From: JBFMFH01 sp040752275
GTDB taxonomy: Bacteria; Acidobacteriota; Vicinamibacteria; Vicinamibacterales; JAKQTR01
Reading direction: 5' to 3'
Length of the DNA: 64,000 bases
NCBI GenBank assembly: GCA_040752275.1
Contig: JBFMFH010000022.1
Coordinates: 1-64,000, forward strand
Positions 52,698-62,191 of the stretch are shown here, piece after piece. The position numbers and the translations under genes were made by a program. Every line of letters begins with the position of its first letter. The stretch's first letter is position 1. Below the pieces are notes generated by a model. It was given only the letters and a program-made list of their open reading frames with translations, was not told the DNA's origin and ran no database searches.

Positions 52698-53297
52698 ATG
52701 GACCTGCGTCTCAACAAGCTGCCGTGGTACGCCCAGGTGGGCGTCTTTGCCGTCATCGCGCTGGCCGGGGTGGCGGCCTTCTACTACCTGTATGTGGCGC
52801 CCAAGGCCGCGGAACTCGACACGCAGCGCCTGCAGCTGGAGGCCCTGCGGGCGGACATCAACAAGGGGCTATCGACGGCGCGGCAGCTTCCCCAGTTCCG
52901 CTCCGAGGTGGCCGATCTCGAGACCAGACTGACCAGACTCAAGGCGGTCCTGCCCGAAGAGAAGGACTTCGGAGACTTGCTCCGGAGCCTCCAGACGCTG
53001 GCGACCCAGTCGAACCTCGCCATCAAGGTGTTCAAGCCCGGCTCGGTCGTGAACAAGCAACTGCACGCGGAGTGGCCGATCACGATGGAATTCGAGGGGT
53101 CGTACCACAACCTCGGCCTGTTCTTCGACCGGATCAGCAAATTCGCCCGCATCATCAACATCGGCAACGTCAGCATCAGAGCGAAGGACAAGCCAGAGCC
53201 GAATGCCACGATCGACGTGACGTGCGTGGCGACCACGTTCGTGCTGACGGACGCCGGAAAGACCGTTCCTGCCGTTGCGAAGGAAGGTGCCCAGTGA
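52698..53297 (+). CDS. pilO: Type IV pilus inner membrane protein PilO
   Basis: PilO pairs with PilN in the alignment complex that spans the periplasm. The 199-residue protein has a short cytoplasmic start, a membrane helix (VGVFAVIALAGVAAFYYLYV, about 14-33), a coiled-coil linker and a C-terminal domain with the family strand HAEWPITMEFEGSYHNLGLF. The stop overlaps the pilP GTG by 4 nt. Confidence 0.93.
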   Translation: MDLRLNKLPWYAQVGVFAVIALAGVAAFYYLYVAPKAAELDTQRLQLEALRADINKGLSTARQLPQFRSEVADLETRLTRLKAVLPEEKDFGDLLRSLQTLATQSNLAIKVFKPGSVVNKQLHAEWPITMEFEGSYHNLGLFFDRISKFARIINIGNVSIRAKDKPEPNATIDVTCVATTFVLTDAGKTVPAVAKEGAQ

Positions 53298-53776
53298 CCA
53301 GGCGAGCGGCACTGCGCCTGGCGCTGACGGCCGGCGTGGCCGCGCTGGGCACGGCCTCGGCCGTCTCCCAGCAGCCGACGACCCCGGCGCCGTTGAGCGG
53401 GGTGGCCGGCCCCCAGGCCCCCGCCTACGCGTACGATCCCGCGGGCCGTCGCGACCCGTTCGTGAGCCTGCTCCAGCGCGGCGTCACCGATCCGGCCGGC
53501 CGTCAGGGCCGACCCGCGCTCGGCGTCGGCGGGCTGCTCGTCGGCGAGATCGTGCTCAAGGGTGTCATGCAGAGCCGCGGGACGTTCGTCGCGCTGGTGC
53601 AGGGGCCGGACAACAAGACGCTCCTCGTGCGCGTCAATGACCGCCTGCTCGACGGCAGCGTGCGCGCAATCACCCAGGACACGCTCGTACTGATGCAGGA
53701 CGTGAACGACCCGCTCTCGCTCACCAAGCAGCGCGAGGTCCGGCTGACATTGCGCCCAGGCGGAGAGCCCAAGTGA
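53294..53776 (+). CDS. pilP: Type IV pilus assembly protein PilP
   Basis: PilP is a periplasmic link between PilN/PilO and the secretin PilQ. The 160-residue protein has a signal sequence (RLALTAGVAALGTASAVS), a disordered part, and a C-terminal beta domain including YDPAGRRDPFVSLL, IVLKGVMQSRGTFVALVQG and NDRLLDGSVRAITQDTLVL. No lipobox Cys is present, unlike many PilPs. GTG start overlapping pilO, and its stop overlaps pilQ. Confidence 0.92.
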   Translation: MTRRAALRLALTAGVAALGTASAVSQQPTTPAPLSGVAGPQAPAYAYDPAGRRDPFVSLLQRGVTDPAGRQGRPALGVGGLLVGEIVLKGVMQSRGTFVALVQGPDNKTLLVRVNDRLLDGSVRAITQDTLVLMQDVNDPLSLTKQREVRLTLRPGGEPK

Positions 53777-56178
53777 ACGTGGAGAGGATGGCCGTGATGA
53801 CGCAGGCGATGCCCCGACCAACCCGATTCAGCATGCGCCCGCCCGTGCGCAATCGCGCGCTGTGGCTCCTGTGCGCGGCGCTCGCGCTGGCGTCCCAGCT
53901 CGACGCCACGGGAGGCGCTGGCGCGCTCGCGCGGCTGACCGCCGTGTCGGCCACCAGCGAACGCGGCTTGCTCACCGTGCTGATCGAAGCCACCGAGCCC
54001 GTCCCGTACGTCACGACTCGGCCCGACCCGCTGACGCTGGTTGTCGATCTGCGGAACGCGAACGCCGCCGGCGCGCGAAACACCGTGTCGGCACCGGTCG
54101 ATCCCGTCGCGTCGGTGTCAGTCGAGGAACTGCAGGCGGAGGACGGAGCCCAGCTCGCCAGGGTCCGGTTCCTGCTGAGCCGGCCCGTCACGCCGGAAGT
54201 GCGCAGCCGGCGCAACGCCATTCTCGTCGAATTCGGCGGACCGGCGAGCGTGTCGCGCGATGCGCAGGAGACTCCACCGCCCGGTGCCGTGGTGTTGACG
54301 AACATCGACGTATCAGCCGGCCCGGCTGGCACGCGAGTCACGCTGACGGGATCCGGTCCACTGAGTGTGGCGTCGGTCGAGCCCACGAAGGACCTGCCGC
54401 CCCGCCTCGTCGTCGACCTGTCGAATGCCGTGTTCTCTGTGCCTCGGACGACCGAGATCGGCAAAGGACCGGTCGACAGGATCCGAGTGGCGGTTTTCAG
54501 CCGTCAGCCTCTCGTGACGCGGGTGGTCGTCGACCTCAAGTTCCCGGTGGCGCACCGCGTCGAGACGGCCGGCAGCAGCGTGAGCGTCATCTTCGATGAG
54601 CCGGCTCCGCCCGCATCGCCGGCCCCGGTCGCTCCCTCGCCTGCTCCGACCGCTCCGGCGGCCGCCGAGCCGCAGGTCCCGCCCAAGCCCGTCGTCGCGC
54701 TGCCGGCCGCGCCGGCGGAAGCGCCGCCGGAGAAGCGGCCCGCAGAGGCCATGGCTGCGAAGCCCGCCGCCGCCCTCCCGGAGCCCGCTGCGGCGGTGAC
54801 GCCGCCCACCCCGCCGAAGCCAGATCAGGCCGCGCCGTCCACCACCAAGACGACCGGTGCCCAAGTTCCGTCCCCCTCGGCCGCCAGTGAGACACTGGCC
54901 GGGGCCCAGGCCGAGAAGCAGTACACCGGCCACCCCATCACGTTCGACTTCACCGGGGCGGATCTTCGGGCCGTTCTGCGCACCTTCTCCGAGATCAGCG
55001 GTCTGAACGTCATCATCGACCCGAACATCAGCGGACCCGTCGATGTCTCGCTGCGTGAGGTGCCGTGGGATCAGGCGCTCGAGATCATCCTGCGAGCCAA
55101 CAAGCTCGGCTACGTCGTCGAGAACAACGTCGTCCGTATCGCCCCGCTCACCGTGCTGGCCGAGGAGGAAACGCAGCGCCGCAAGCTGGCCGAGGAGCAG
55201 GCGATGGCCGGCCAGCTGAAGGTGCTGACCCGGTCGTTGAGCTACGCCCGGGCCACCGACCTGCAGAGCCTGTTGGTGAAGAGCGCGCTCACGCAGCGAG
55301 GCCAGGTGCAGGTCGACCCGCGGACCAACACCATCATCATCACCGACCTGCCGTCGGCCCTTGAGGTTGCCGACAACTTGATCTCCACCCTGGACCAGCC
55401 AGAACCCCAGGTCGAGATCGAGGCGCGCATCGTCCAGACGAGCCGGGACGCCGCCCGCGCGCTGGGCGTGCAATGGGGCCTCAGCGGACGGATGGCCAGC
55501 GAACTGGGCAACACGTCGCCGCTGGCGTTCCCCGCGCAGGGCAGCGTGAGCGGCCGGGTCGGCACCACCCAGGGCAACCCGATCGGCCCCGTCCGGTCGG
55601 CCACCCCCACGGGCGTGGACCTGGGTGTCCAGGGCGCCACCAGCTCGATCGGCCTGGCGATGGGGACGCTCAACGGGTCGCTGAGTCTCGACGTCGCGCT
55701 GTCGGCCATCGAGAAGCAGGGCCAGGGGCGCGTCCTGTCGACGCCTCGCGTCATGATGCAGAACAACGTCGAAGCCGAGATGACCCAGGGCGTGCAGATC
55801 CCGATTCAAACCGTGTCCAACAACACCGTCACGGTCACGTTCAAGGACGCTGCGCTCATGCTGAAGGTCAAGCCTCAGATCACTGCGTCCAACACGGTGA
55901 TCATGGACATCACGCTCGAGAACGCGTCGCCGGACTACAGCCGGCAGGTCAACGGCATTCCACCCATCGACACCCAGCGGGCGAAGACGCAGGTGCTCGT
56001 GCACGACTACGAGACGACGGTCATCGGCGGCATCGTGGTCAGCCGCGAGCAGTCGGTCAACGACCGCGTTCCGATGCTGCACAAGATCCCGCTGCTCGGC
56101 TGGCTGTTCAAACGCGATTCGATTCAGGACGAGGACCGGGAGTTGCTGATATTCATCACGCCGCGGATCCGCCGGTAG
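53773..56178 (+). CDS. pilQ: Type IV pilus secretin PilQ
   Basis: PilQ forms the outer-membrane channel for the pilus. The 801-residue protein has a signal peptide (about 28-45), two AMIN domains that bind peptidoglycan (about 52-150 and 170-265), a long Ala/Pro-rich linker (275-375), an STN domain (about 385-450), an N-domain (about 470-555) and the C-terminal secretin domain with GQGRVLSTPRVMMQNNVEAE, KTQVLVHDYETTVIGGIVV and VPMLHKIPLLGWLFKRD. GTG start; the ribosome site is weak, but it overlaps the pilP stop. Confidence 0.95.
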   Translation: MNVERMAVMTQAMPRPTRFSMRPPVRNRALWLLCAALALASQLDATGGAGALARLTAVSATSERGLLTVLIEATEPVPYVTTRPDPLTLVVDLRNANAAGARNTVSAPVDPVASVSVEELQAEDGAQLARVRFLLSRPVTPEVRSRRNAILVEFGGPASVSRDAQETPPPGAVVLTNIDVSAGPAGTRVTLTGSGPLSVASVEPTKDLPPRLVVDLSNAVFSVPRTTEIGKGPVDRIRVAVFSRQPLVTRVVVDLKFPVAHRVETAGSSVSVIFDEPAPPASPAPVAPSPAPTAPAAAEPQVPPKPVVALPAAPAEAPPEKRPAEAMAAKPAAALPEPAAAVTPPTPPKPDQAAPSTTKTTGAQVPSPSAASETLAGAQAEKQYTGHPITFDFTGADLRAVLRTFSEISGLNVIIDPNISGPVDVSLREVPWDQALEIILRANKLGYVVENNVVRIAPLTVLAEEETQRRKLAEEQAMAGQLKVLTRSLSYARATDLQSLLVKSALTQRGQVQVDPRTNTIIITDLPSALEVADNLISTLDQPEPQVEIEARIVQTSRDAARALGVQWGLSGRMASELGNTSPLAFPAQGSVSGRVGTTQGNPIGPVRSATPTGVDLGVQGATSSIGLAMGTLNGSLSLDVALSAIEKQGQGRVLSTPRVMMQNNVEAEMTQGVQIPIQTVSNNTVTVTFKDAALMLKVKPQITASNTVIMDITLENASPDYSRQVNGIPPIDTQRAKTQVLVHDYETTVIGGIVVSREQSVNDRVPMLHKIPLLGWLFKRDSIQDEDRELLIFITPRIRR

Positions 56179-56203
56179 GCGGCCTCGCGTTCGGGAGAGA
56201 CGT

Positions 56204-56869
56204 ATGAAGCGCACTCAGCTGACACCCACGGCAACAGCACGATACGCGACGGCGCTCACGGTTGTCGCGCTGGCCTTCTTCGGCGGGATCTCATGCGGGG
56301 GCATGAACGAGAACGGCCGGTCGCCGTCCTACCTCTTCATCGAGGCGCTCACCGCCGCCTCCGGCGCGAAGCCGGACAGCTTCGCGAATCTCCTCGAGTC
56401 CGACGTCATCACGAACGTGCGCGTGCAGTTCGGCGGCCAGGAGACGCTCCAACCGACCATCTTCGAGGACACGGGACGCGCCGTGCTCAGGATGGCCCTG
56501 AAGGACGTCGGTGCGCCGAACGCGCCGACCACGCCCACTTCGACCAACGCCATCACCGTGACGCGCTACCGCGTAGAGTTCCGGCGCACGGACGGGCGCT
56601 CCACGCCTGGCGTCGACGTGCCGTATGCCTTCGACGGCGGCGCCACCGGGACCTTCGACGCCAACGGCGGCACGCTGGTCTTCGTGCTCGTGCGCGCCCA
56701 GGCCAAGCTCGAGGAGCCGCTGAAGTCCCTGCGGGGCGGTGGCGGAGCGATTCTGCTGTCGACGATCGCCGATGTCACCTTCTACGGCCACGACCAGAAC
56801 GGCAATGCCGTCTCCGTCACGGGGCAGATCAGCGTGAACTTTGCGGATTGGGGCGACCCAACCACGTAG
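56204..56869 (+). CDS. Lipoprotein of unknown function in the pil operon
   Basis: A 221-residue protein with a signal peptide and a lipobox (FFGGISCGG). The mature part is beta-rich with Ser/Thr-containing loops and conserved-looking segments LFIEALTAASGAKPD, TNAITVTRYRVEFRRTDGR and ADVTFYGHDQNGNAVSVTGQ. No domain was recognised. It starts 25 nt after pilQ and precedes a PKD-domain lipoprotein by 10 nt, so it is probably part of the pilus transcript. It could aid PilQ or work with the next lipoprotein. Confidence 0.72.
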   Translation: MKRTQLTPTATARYATALTVVALAFFGGISCGGMNENGRSPSYLFIEALTAASGAKPDSFANLLESDVITNVRVQFGGQETLQPTIFEDTGRAVLRMALKDVGAPNAPTTPTSTNAITVTRYRVEFRRTDGRSTPGVDVPYAFDGGATGTFDANGGTLVFVLVRAQAKLEEPLKSLRGGGGAILLSTIADVTFYGHDQNGNAVSVTGQISVNFADWGDPTT

Positions 56870-56879
56870 GGAGTCCGAT

Positions 56880-58166
56880 ATGTCGCGCACGCTTCGCACC
56901 ATCGTTGCTCTGACCGGCGTTGCCGTCCTGCTGGCCTCGTGCACGGCCAAGAAGCAGGAAGCCCCGCCCCTGTCGGGTCCGTCTGAGCTGGCCACCTCAA
57001 TCACGGTCACGGCCAGCCCGGATACGCTCCGCCAGGACGGCGCCTCGCAGTCCCAGATCGGGGTGCTCGCCAGGGACAGCAGCGGACAGCCGGTCGGCAA
57101 CCTCGCGATCCGTCTCGACGTGGCCGTCGGCGGCGTCGTGACCGACTTCGGGCAGATCTCCGCCAAGAACGTCACGACCGGATCCGACGGGCGCGCGAAC
57201 GTCGTCTACACGGCACCCAACGCCCCTGTGGATCCCGTCGATGCGGGGACCGTCGTCCAGATCCTCGCGACGCCGCTTGGCACCGACTATGCCAGCGCCG
57301 TGGCGCGGACCGTGAGCATCCGCCTGGTGCCCCCGGGCGTCATTCTGCCGCCCAACGGCACCCCGACACCGGCGTTCACCGTGTCGCCGTCGGCGCCGGT
57401 CATCCAGGCCGATGTGACGTTCGACGCATCGCTCAGCAGCGATGCGGACGGCCAGATCGTGTCCTACGTCTGGAGCTTCGGCGACGGCACCTCGGGTACG
57501 GGCCAGCTCGCCACGCACCGCTACAGCGCCGGTGGCACCTACTCGGTCACGTTGACCGTGACGGACGACCGCAACCTCTCCGCCTCGGTGACGGCGACGG
57601 TTGCCGTGACCGAGACGGCGGTCCCGACCGCCGACTTCGTGTTCTCGCCGACCACGCCGATCGTGAACGAAACCGTGTTCTTCAACGCCGCGGCCTCGCG
57701 TGCGGCGACGGGCCGGACGCTCGTCAGCTACGATTGGACGCTGGGCACGGGCCGGACGGCTTCGGGTGTGACGGTGTCGAAGGCGTACGGCTCTCCCGGC
57801 ACGTACAACGTGACCCTGACGGTGACCGACGACATCGGCAAGCGGGGCACCGCGAGCAAGACCGTTCCCGTGACCGCGACCGGGTCGCTGACGGCCGCCT
57901 TCACCTTCTCGCCCACCAACCCAGCTGGGGCGGAGACCATCCAGTTCAACGGATCGAGCTCGTCGGGCGTCAATCCGATCATCTCGTACGCCTGGGACTT
58001 CGGCGATGGTACGACCGCCACCGGTGTGACCACGTCCCACTCCTACGCGAGCTCGTGTCCGGGGGGTGCGGATGACCGGACCTTCGTGGTACGGTTGACG
58101 GTGGGAGACACGAACGGGAAGTCCGCAACCACGACCCAGAATGTCGTGGTCACGGCCTGCAAGTAG
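56880..58166 (+). CDS. PKD-domain lipoprotein with N-terminal Ig-like domain
   Basis: A 428-residue lipoprotein (lipobox LLASC). The N-terminal part (about 40-150) is an invasin/Big-like immunoglobulin fold (ITVTASPDTLRQDGASQSQI, VTTGSDGRANVVYTAP). Three PKD domains follow, with the diagnostic SYVWSFGDGTSG, SYDWTLGTGRTA and SYAWDFGDGTTA and the VTLTVTDD strand after two of them. A stalk-like surface protein for protein or sugar contacts is expected. It sits at the end of the pil gene run, 10 nt after the previous lipoprotein. Confidence 0.88.
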   Translation: MSRTLRTIVALTGVAVLLASCTAKKQEAPPLSGPSELATSITVTASPDTLRQDGASQSQIGVLARDSSGQPVGNLAIRLDVAVGGVVTDFGQISAKNVTTGSDGRANVVYTAPNAPVDPVDAGTVVQILATPLGTDYASAVARTVSIRLVPPGVILPPNGTPTPAFTVSPSAPVIQADVTFDASLSSDADGQIVSYVWSFGDGTSGTGQLATHRYSAGGTYSVTLTVTDDRNLSASVTATVAVTETAVPTADFVFSPTTPIVNETVFFNAAASRAATGRTLVSYDWTLGTGRTASGVTVSKAYGSPGTYNVTLTVTDDIGKRGTASKTVPVTATGSLTAAFTFSPTNPAGAETIQFNGSSSSGVNPIISYAWDFGDGTTATGVTTSHSYASSCPGGADDRTFVVRLTVGDTNGKSATTTQNVVVTACK

Positions 58167-58175
58167 CGGGGATCT

Positions 58176-59045
58176 GTGGCTGACCAGGCGCGTATCGAGG
58201 AACTGGAGCGACGACTCCGGCAGGACCCGGCGTCCATTGCCTTCGCCCAGCTCGGCGAGGAATATCGCCGTGCGGGCCGCATCAAGGAGGCCATCGCGAT
58301 CTGCCGGGCCGGGCTCGTCCGCCATCCGGGCTACCTGTCTGCCAGAGTGACTCTGGGGCGGGCGCTCCTCGAGGCGGGGGACCTCGATGCGGCCCAGCAG
58401 GAACTGGGCGACGTCCGGCGGGTGGCGCCGGAGAACCTCGCGGCCATCCGCGGTCTCGCGGAGGTGCACCGCAGGCGGGGAGAGCTGCCCGAGGCACTCG
58501 AGCAGTACCGCACGGCGTTCGAACTCGCGCAGAACGATCCCGGCATCGATCAGATCGTCAAGGACCTCCGGAGGCAGATTGGACCCTCCCGGCGTCCGGC
58601 ACCGCCTGGCCCGCCAGCGCCCGCGCGAGTCGGATGGCCCCCACAGCCGGTGTCGCCGCCGGCCACCGGCGCGCCACCCGTTGTCCCAACGCCCCCCGGA
58701 GTCGCACGGTCGCCGCGGCCAGCGCCGGCCCCGCGGTCGGCGGCGGCGCCTGCCGCGCCGGGCCCTGCGCCAACACCTCCGTTGCAGCGGCCGCCTGTGA
58801 CGGGTCCGGCCGGCCAGACGGTCGCCGGCGCGGCACTGCCCCGAGAGGCTCCGGCGGCCGGCGTTCCGCCTGCACCGTTCACTCCGGCGGCCTCCTCGGG
58901 CCAAACGTCGTCGCGCCATGCGCCGGCTCCCGCCGTAGAAGATGCCGGGACGGTCCGGACCCGCCGGGTCGTCCTGCTGCTCGAGCGCTGGCTCGAAGGC
59001 ATCGTCGCGGATCGGCGGACCCGCATCTACGGCACCCAAGCCTGA
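58176..59045 (+). CDS. TPR-repeat protein with Pro/Ala-rich tail
   Basis: A 289-residue protein with three TPR motifs in the first 130 residues (GEEYRRAGRIKEAIAICRAG, LGRALLEAGDLDAAQQELGD, HRRRGELPEALEQYRTAFEL), a long Pro/Ala-rich region (145-250) and a C-terminal helix (VVLLLERWLEGIVADRRT). No signal peptide, so it is probably cytosolic. GTG start 9 nt after the PKD gene. It may serve as an assembly factor for the pilus unit, by position only. Confidence 0.72.
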   Translation: MADQARIEELERRLRQDPASIAFAQLGEEYRRAGRIKEAIAICRAGLVRHPGYLSARVTLGRALLEAGDLDAAQQELGDVRRVAPENLAAIRGLAEVHRRRGELPEALEQYRTAFELAQNDPGIDQIVKDLRRQIGPSRRPAPPGPPAPARVGWPPQPVSPPATGAPPVVPTPPGVARSPRPAPAPRSAAAPAAPGPAPTPPLQRPPVTGPAGQTVAGAALPREAPAAGVPPAPFTPAASSGQTSSRHAPAPAVEDAGTVRTRRVVLLLERWLEGIVADRRTRIYGTQA

Positions 59046-59149
59046 GGGCGGCGCCGGGCGGGCCGGGGGCGTTCTTCGCCGTTTCTTCGTGTTCCCACAT
59101 CAAGGTGTTGGAACTCGGCCGGTCCTTATGAGAGAATTCCGCTTCGCCG

Positions 59150-60313
59150 ATGAGCCAACCCAACCCGGACATCTTGGCTGCCCGTCAGGCACGTGTCCGG
59201 GCGGCCCTTGGGCGAGAGGGCCTCGAGGGAATCGTCCTCGTTCATCTCCCGAATATCCGCTATCTGACCGGATTCGGAGGATCGAGCGCCATCGTCGTGC
59301 TCACGGCGGCTCGGCTGGTTCTGATGACCGACGGCCGGTACACCACGGAAGTGGACCAGACCGTCAAGCCCGCCTGTGCCGCCCTGGAACTCGTCAAGGT
59401 CGATACGACCTACGATGATACGCTGGCGCGCGTAGTCGGAGCCCTCGGCCCGGTGCGTCTCGGCATCGAGGGTGGCCATCTCAGTGTGTCCCGCTACAAC
59501 CTCTTGACCTCGCGGCTGTCGGGCGGGTCAGGCTCGGGTGGTGCGGGGAGCCCGGAGCTGGTGCCCGTCGAGCGGCTGGTCGAGGCGGAGCGGCTTCTGA
59601 AGGACGAGGTGGAGGTTGCCCTCTTCAGGGAAGCCGCGGCCATGCTCGACGAAGCGGCCGCCGCCGTCCTGGGTGACCTGCGGGCCGGACAGCGGGAATC
59701 TGACGTCGCCGCGGACGTCGACTGGTGCCTCAAGCGGGCCGGATTCGAACGAACCTCCTTCGAGACGATCGTGGCGTCGGGGCCGAACGCGGCGCTGCCG
59801 CACGCCAGGCCGGGGAACCGGGACCTGCGTGCGGGCGATCTGGTCATCCTGGACTTCGGCGGCGTTCACGGAGGCTACTGCGTGGACATGACCCGCACGG
59901 TCTCGGTTGGGACGCCCGGAGCCGAAGCCCAGCGCCTCTACGACGCGGTGGCAGGTGCGCTCTCGGCGGCCGTCGAGGCGGTCCGGCCGGGTGCGACCGC
60001 CGGCGACGTCGACAGTGCCGCGCGGGCCGTCCTGGACCAGGCGGGCCTGGGGCAGGCCTTCACCCACGGCACCGGTCACGGTCTGGGGCTGGAGGTTCAC
60101 GAAGAACCCAGGATTGGACCCGTCCGGGCGAACGCGGCCGGTGTCCCCCTCGCCACACGGGATGAGGTGCTGGCGCCGGGCCTGGTGATCACGGTCGAAC
60201 CCGGTGTGTATGTTCCCGGTCTCGGCGGAGTACGCATCGAGGACGACGTGCTGGTGACGGCGCACGGTTGCGAGGTCCTCACACGCGCGCCGCGCGACAT
60301 GCTGGTGATATGA
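59150..60313 (+). CDS. M24-family Xaa-Pro aminopeptidase
   Basis: A 387-residue aminopeptidase of the creatinase/prolidase type that cuts before or after Pro. The N-terminal domain (1-145) has MTDGRYTTEVDQTV. The catalytic pita-bread domain has metal ligands in VILDFGGVHGGYCVDMTRTV (two Asp), THGTGHGLGLEVHE (His), VITVEPGVY (Glu) and GGVRIEDDV (Glu). All five are present. The stop overlaps the accB ATG by 4 nt, a common arrangement with accBC, perhaps giving co-regulation only. Confidence 0.93.
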   Translation: MSQPNPDILAARQARVRAALGREGLEGIVLVHLPNIRYLTGFGGSSAIVVLTAARLVLMTDGRYTTEVDQTVKPACAALELVKVDTTYDDTLARVVGALGPVRLGIEGGHLSVSRYNLLTSRLSGGSGSGGAGSPELVPVERLVEAERLLKDEVEVALFREAAAMLDEAAAAVLGDLRAGQRESDVAADVDWCLKRAGFERTSFETIVASGPNAALPHARPGNRDLRAGDLVILDFGGVHGGYCVDMTRTVSVGTPGAEAQRLYDAVAGALSAAVEAVRPGATAGDVDSAARAVLDQAGLGQAFTHGTGHGLGLEVHEEPRIGPVRANAAGVPLATRDEVLAPGLVITVEPGVYVPGLGGVRIEDDVLVTAHGCEVLTRAPRDMLVI

Positions 60314-60807
60314 CAACGATGAACGTCGACGAGATACGGGCCATCCTGGATCTGGTGCGGGAGCACGAACTCTCGGAGTTCGAACTGGAGTTCGAGGGCC
60401 TGAAACTCAAGGTGCGCAAGCCGGGGACCGCCCAGGCCATTCCCGTGCCGCCTCTGATGCCGGCTTCGCCATTGCCGTCCGTGTCGGTCCCGGCGGCGCC
60501 GGGGCATGCGGCGCACCTGGTGACCTCACCTCGTCCGGCCGGCCCGGTTCCGGAAGCCGATGCGGACTTGTCCATCGTGAAGTCACCGATTGTCGGCACC
60601 TTCTACCGGTCGCCCGAACCGGGAGCGCCGCCGTTTGTCGAGACCGGCGCGCAGGTGAAGAAGGGGCAGGTCCTCTGCATCATCGAAGCCATGAAGCTGA
60701 TGAACGAAATCGAGTCCGACTACGCGGGCGAGGTGGTGGCGGTGTATGTCGACAACGGCCAGCCGGTGCAGTACGGGGAGCGATTGTTCGCCATCAGGGT
60801 GAAATGA
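60310..60807 (+). CDS. accB: Biotin carboxyl carrier protein of acetyl-CoA carboxylase
   Basis: AccB carries biotin between the carboxylase and transferase sites. The 165-residue protein has an N-terminal domain (MNVDEIRAILDLVREHELSE), a Pro/Ala-rich linker (45-85) and a C-terminal biotinyl domain with SPIVGTFYRSPEPGAPPFV. The biotin site is Lys129 in IIEAMKLMNEI. The ATG overlaps the peptidase stop, and its stop overlaps the accC ATG by 4 nt. Confidence 0.97.
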   Translation: MTTMNVDEIRAILDLVREHELSEFELEFEGLKLKVRKPGTAQAIPVPPLMPASPLPSVSVPAAPGHAAHLVTSPRPAGPVPEADADLSIVKSPIVGTFYRSPEPGAPPFVETGAQVKKGQVLCIIEAMKLMNEIESDYAGEVVAVYVDNGQPVQYGERLFAIRVK

Positions 60808-62180
60808 TGTTCAAGAAGATTCTGATCGCCAACCGCGGAGAGATCGCGTTGCGGGTGATCCTGGCATGCCGGGAGCTCGGGATCCGAACCGTGGCGGTCT
60901 ACTCCGAAGCCGACGAGAACGCGCTCCACGTGCGATTCGCGGACGAGGACATCTGCATCGGTCCGGCCCGAGCGGCGGACAGCTACCTGAACGTTCCGGC
61001 CATCATCAGCGCCGCCGAAATCACGGGTGCCGACGCCGTCCACCCCGGCTACGGGTTCCTGTCCGAGAGCGCGTACCTCGCCGAGGTGTGCGAGGCGTGC
61101 AATGTCCGGTTCATCGGACCGGCTCCCCAGGTGATTCGTCTGATGGGGGACAAGGCCCGGGCCCGCCGCGCGATGAAGAAGGCCGGTGTGCCGATCCTTC
61201 CGGGTTCCGAGGGGATTATCGAGGGCGAGGAACAGGCGCTCGCCCTGGCCGGCGACATCGGGTATCCGGTGCTGATCAAGGCCGTGGCCGGCGGTGGCGG
61301 TCGCGGGATGCGTGTTGTCCGCGCGCCCGGCGAGCTGGGACATGCCCTCAAGACGGCGCAGCGCGAGGCCGAGGCGGCCTTCGGCGTTCCGGACGTCTAC
61401 GTCGAGAAGTACGTCGAGTCGCCGCGCCACATCGAGTTCCAGATCTTGGGCGATCATCACGGCCACGTCGTCCATCTCGGTGAGCGCGAGTGTTCGATCC
61501 AACGGCGCCACCAGAAGCTCATCGAGGAATCACCGTCCCCGGCGCTGACCGACCGGCAGCGGCGCAAGATGGGGCAGGTGGTCGTCAACGCCGCCAGGGC
61601 CGTGCAGTACACGAACGCCGGCACCTTCGAGTTCCTGGCGGACGCCGACGGCAGGTTCTACTTCATGGAGGCGAACACCCGCCTCCAGGTCGAGCACGGC
61701 GTCACCGAACTCGTGACCGGCGTGGACATCGTGAAGGAGCAGATCCGGATCGCGGCCGGCGAGCGCCTGTCGTTCAGGCAGGGCGAAATCGCCTTCACCG
61801 GCCACGCCATCGAGTGCCGCGTGAATGCCGAGTGCCCCGACACCTTCGTGCCGTCGCCCGGGCGGATCGACGTGTTGAGCCTCCCCGGCGGTCCGGGTAT
61901 CCGCATCGACACGGCCGTGCACGCCGAGGCGACGGTCCCCCCGTACTACGATTCGATGATCGCCAAGGTCCTGGCCTGGGGCCGGACGCGCGATGAAGCG
62001 ATCGTGAGGATGCAGCGGGCACTCGAGATGATGGTGGTGGAGGGCGTCAGGACGTCGATTCCCCTGCATCTCAGGATTCTGGCCGAGGCCGACTTCCGGG
62101 CCGGGAACCTGAGCACCTCGTTCATGGAGCGGTACGTGGCCCAGCCCGCGCAGAAACCAGACCTCGCCCAGGCGGTGTAG
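60804..62180 (+). CDS. accC: Biotin carboxylase of acetyl-CoA carboxylase
   Basis: AccC carboxylates the biotin on AccB using ATP and bicarbonate, the first step of fatty-acid synthesis. The 458-residue protein has KKILIANRGEIALRVILACR, VHPGYGFLSESAYLAEVC, the ATP loop KAVAGGGGRGMRVV, YVEKYVESPRHIEFQIL, RECSIQRRHQKLIEESPSP and FYFMEANTRLQVEHGVTELV. The last motif has Gly where Pro is usual. ATG at 60804 is listed, but 60807 gives an equally standard start. Overlaps accB. Confidence 0.97.
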   Translation: MMFKKILIANRGEIALRVILACRELGIRTVAVYSEADENALHVRFADEDICIGPARAADSYLNVPAIISAAEITGADAVHPGYGFLSESAYLAEVCEACNVRFIGPAPQVIRLMGDKARARRAMKKAGVPILPGSEGIIEGEEQALALAGDIGYPVLIKAVAGGGGRGMRVVRAPGELGHALKTAQREAEAAFGVPDVYVEKYVESPRHIEFQILGDHHGHVVHLGERECSIQRRHQKLIEESPSPALTDRQRRKMGQVVVNAARAVQYTNAGTFEFLADADGRFYFMEANTRLQVEHGVTELVTGVDIVKEQIRIAAGERLSFRQGEIAFTGHAIECRVNAECPDTFVPSPGRIDVLSLPGGPGIRIDTAVHAEATVPPYYDSMIAKVLAWGRTRDEAIVRMQRALEMMVVEGVRTSIPLHLRILAEADFRAGNLSTSFMERYVAQPAQKPDLAQAV

Positions 62181-62191
62181 TCCGGCATTCC

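Noticed and set aside
54313..56214. 633-codon open frame on the minus strand opposite pilQ
   Set aside because: Shadow of the pilQ coding frame; Arg/Gly-rich with no recognisable domain.
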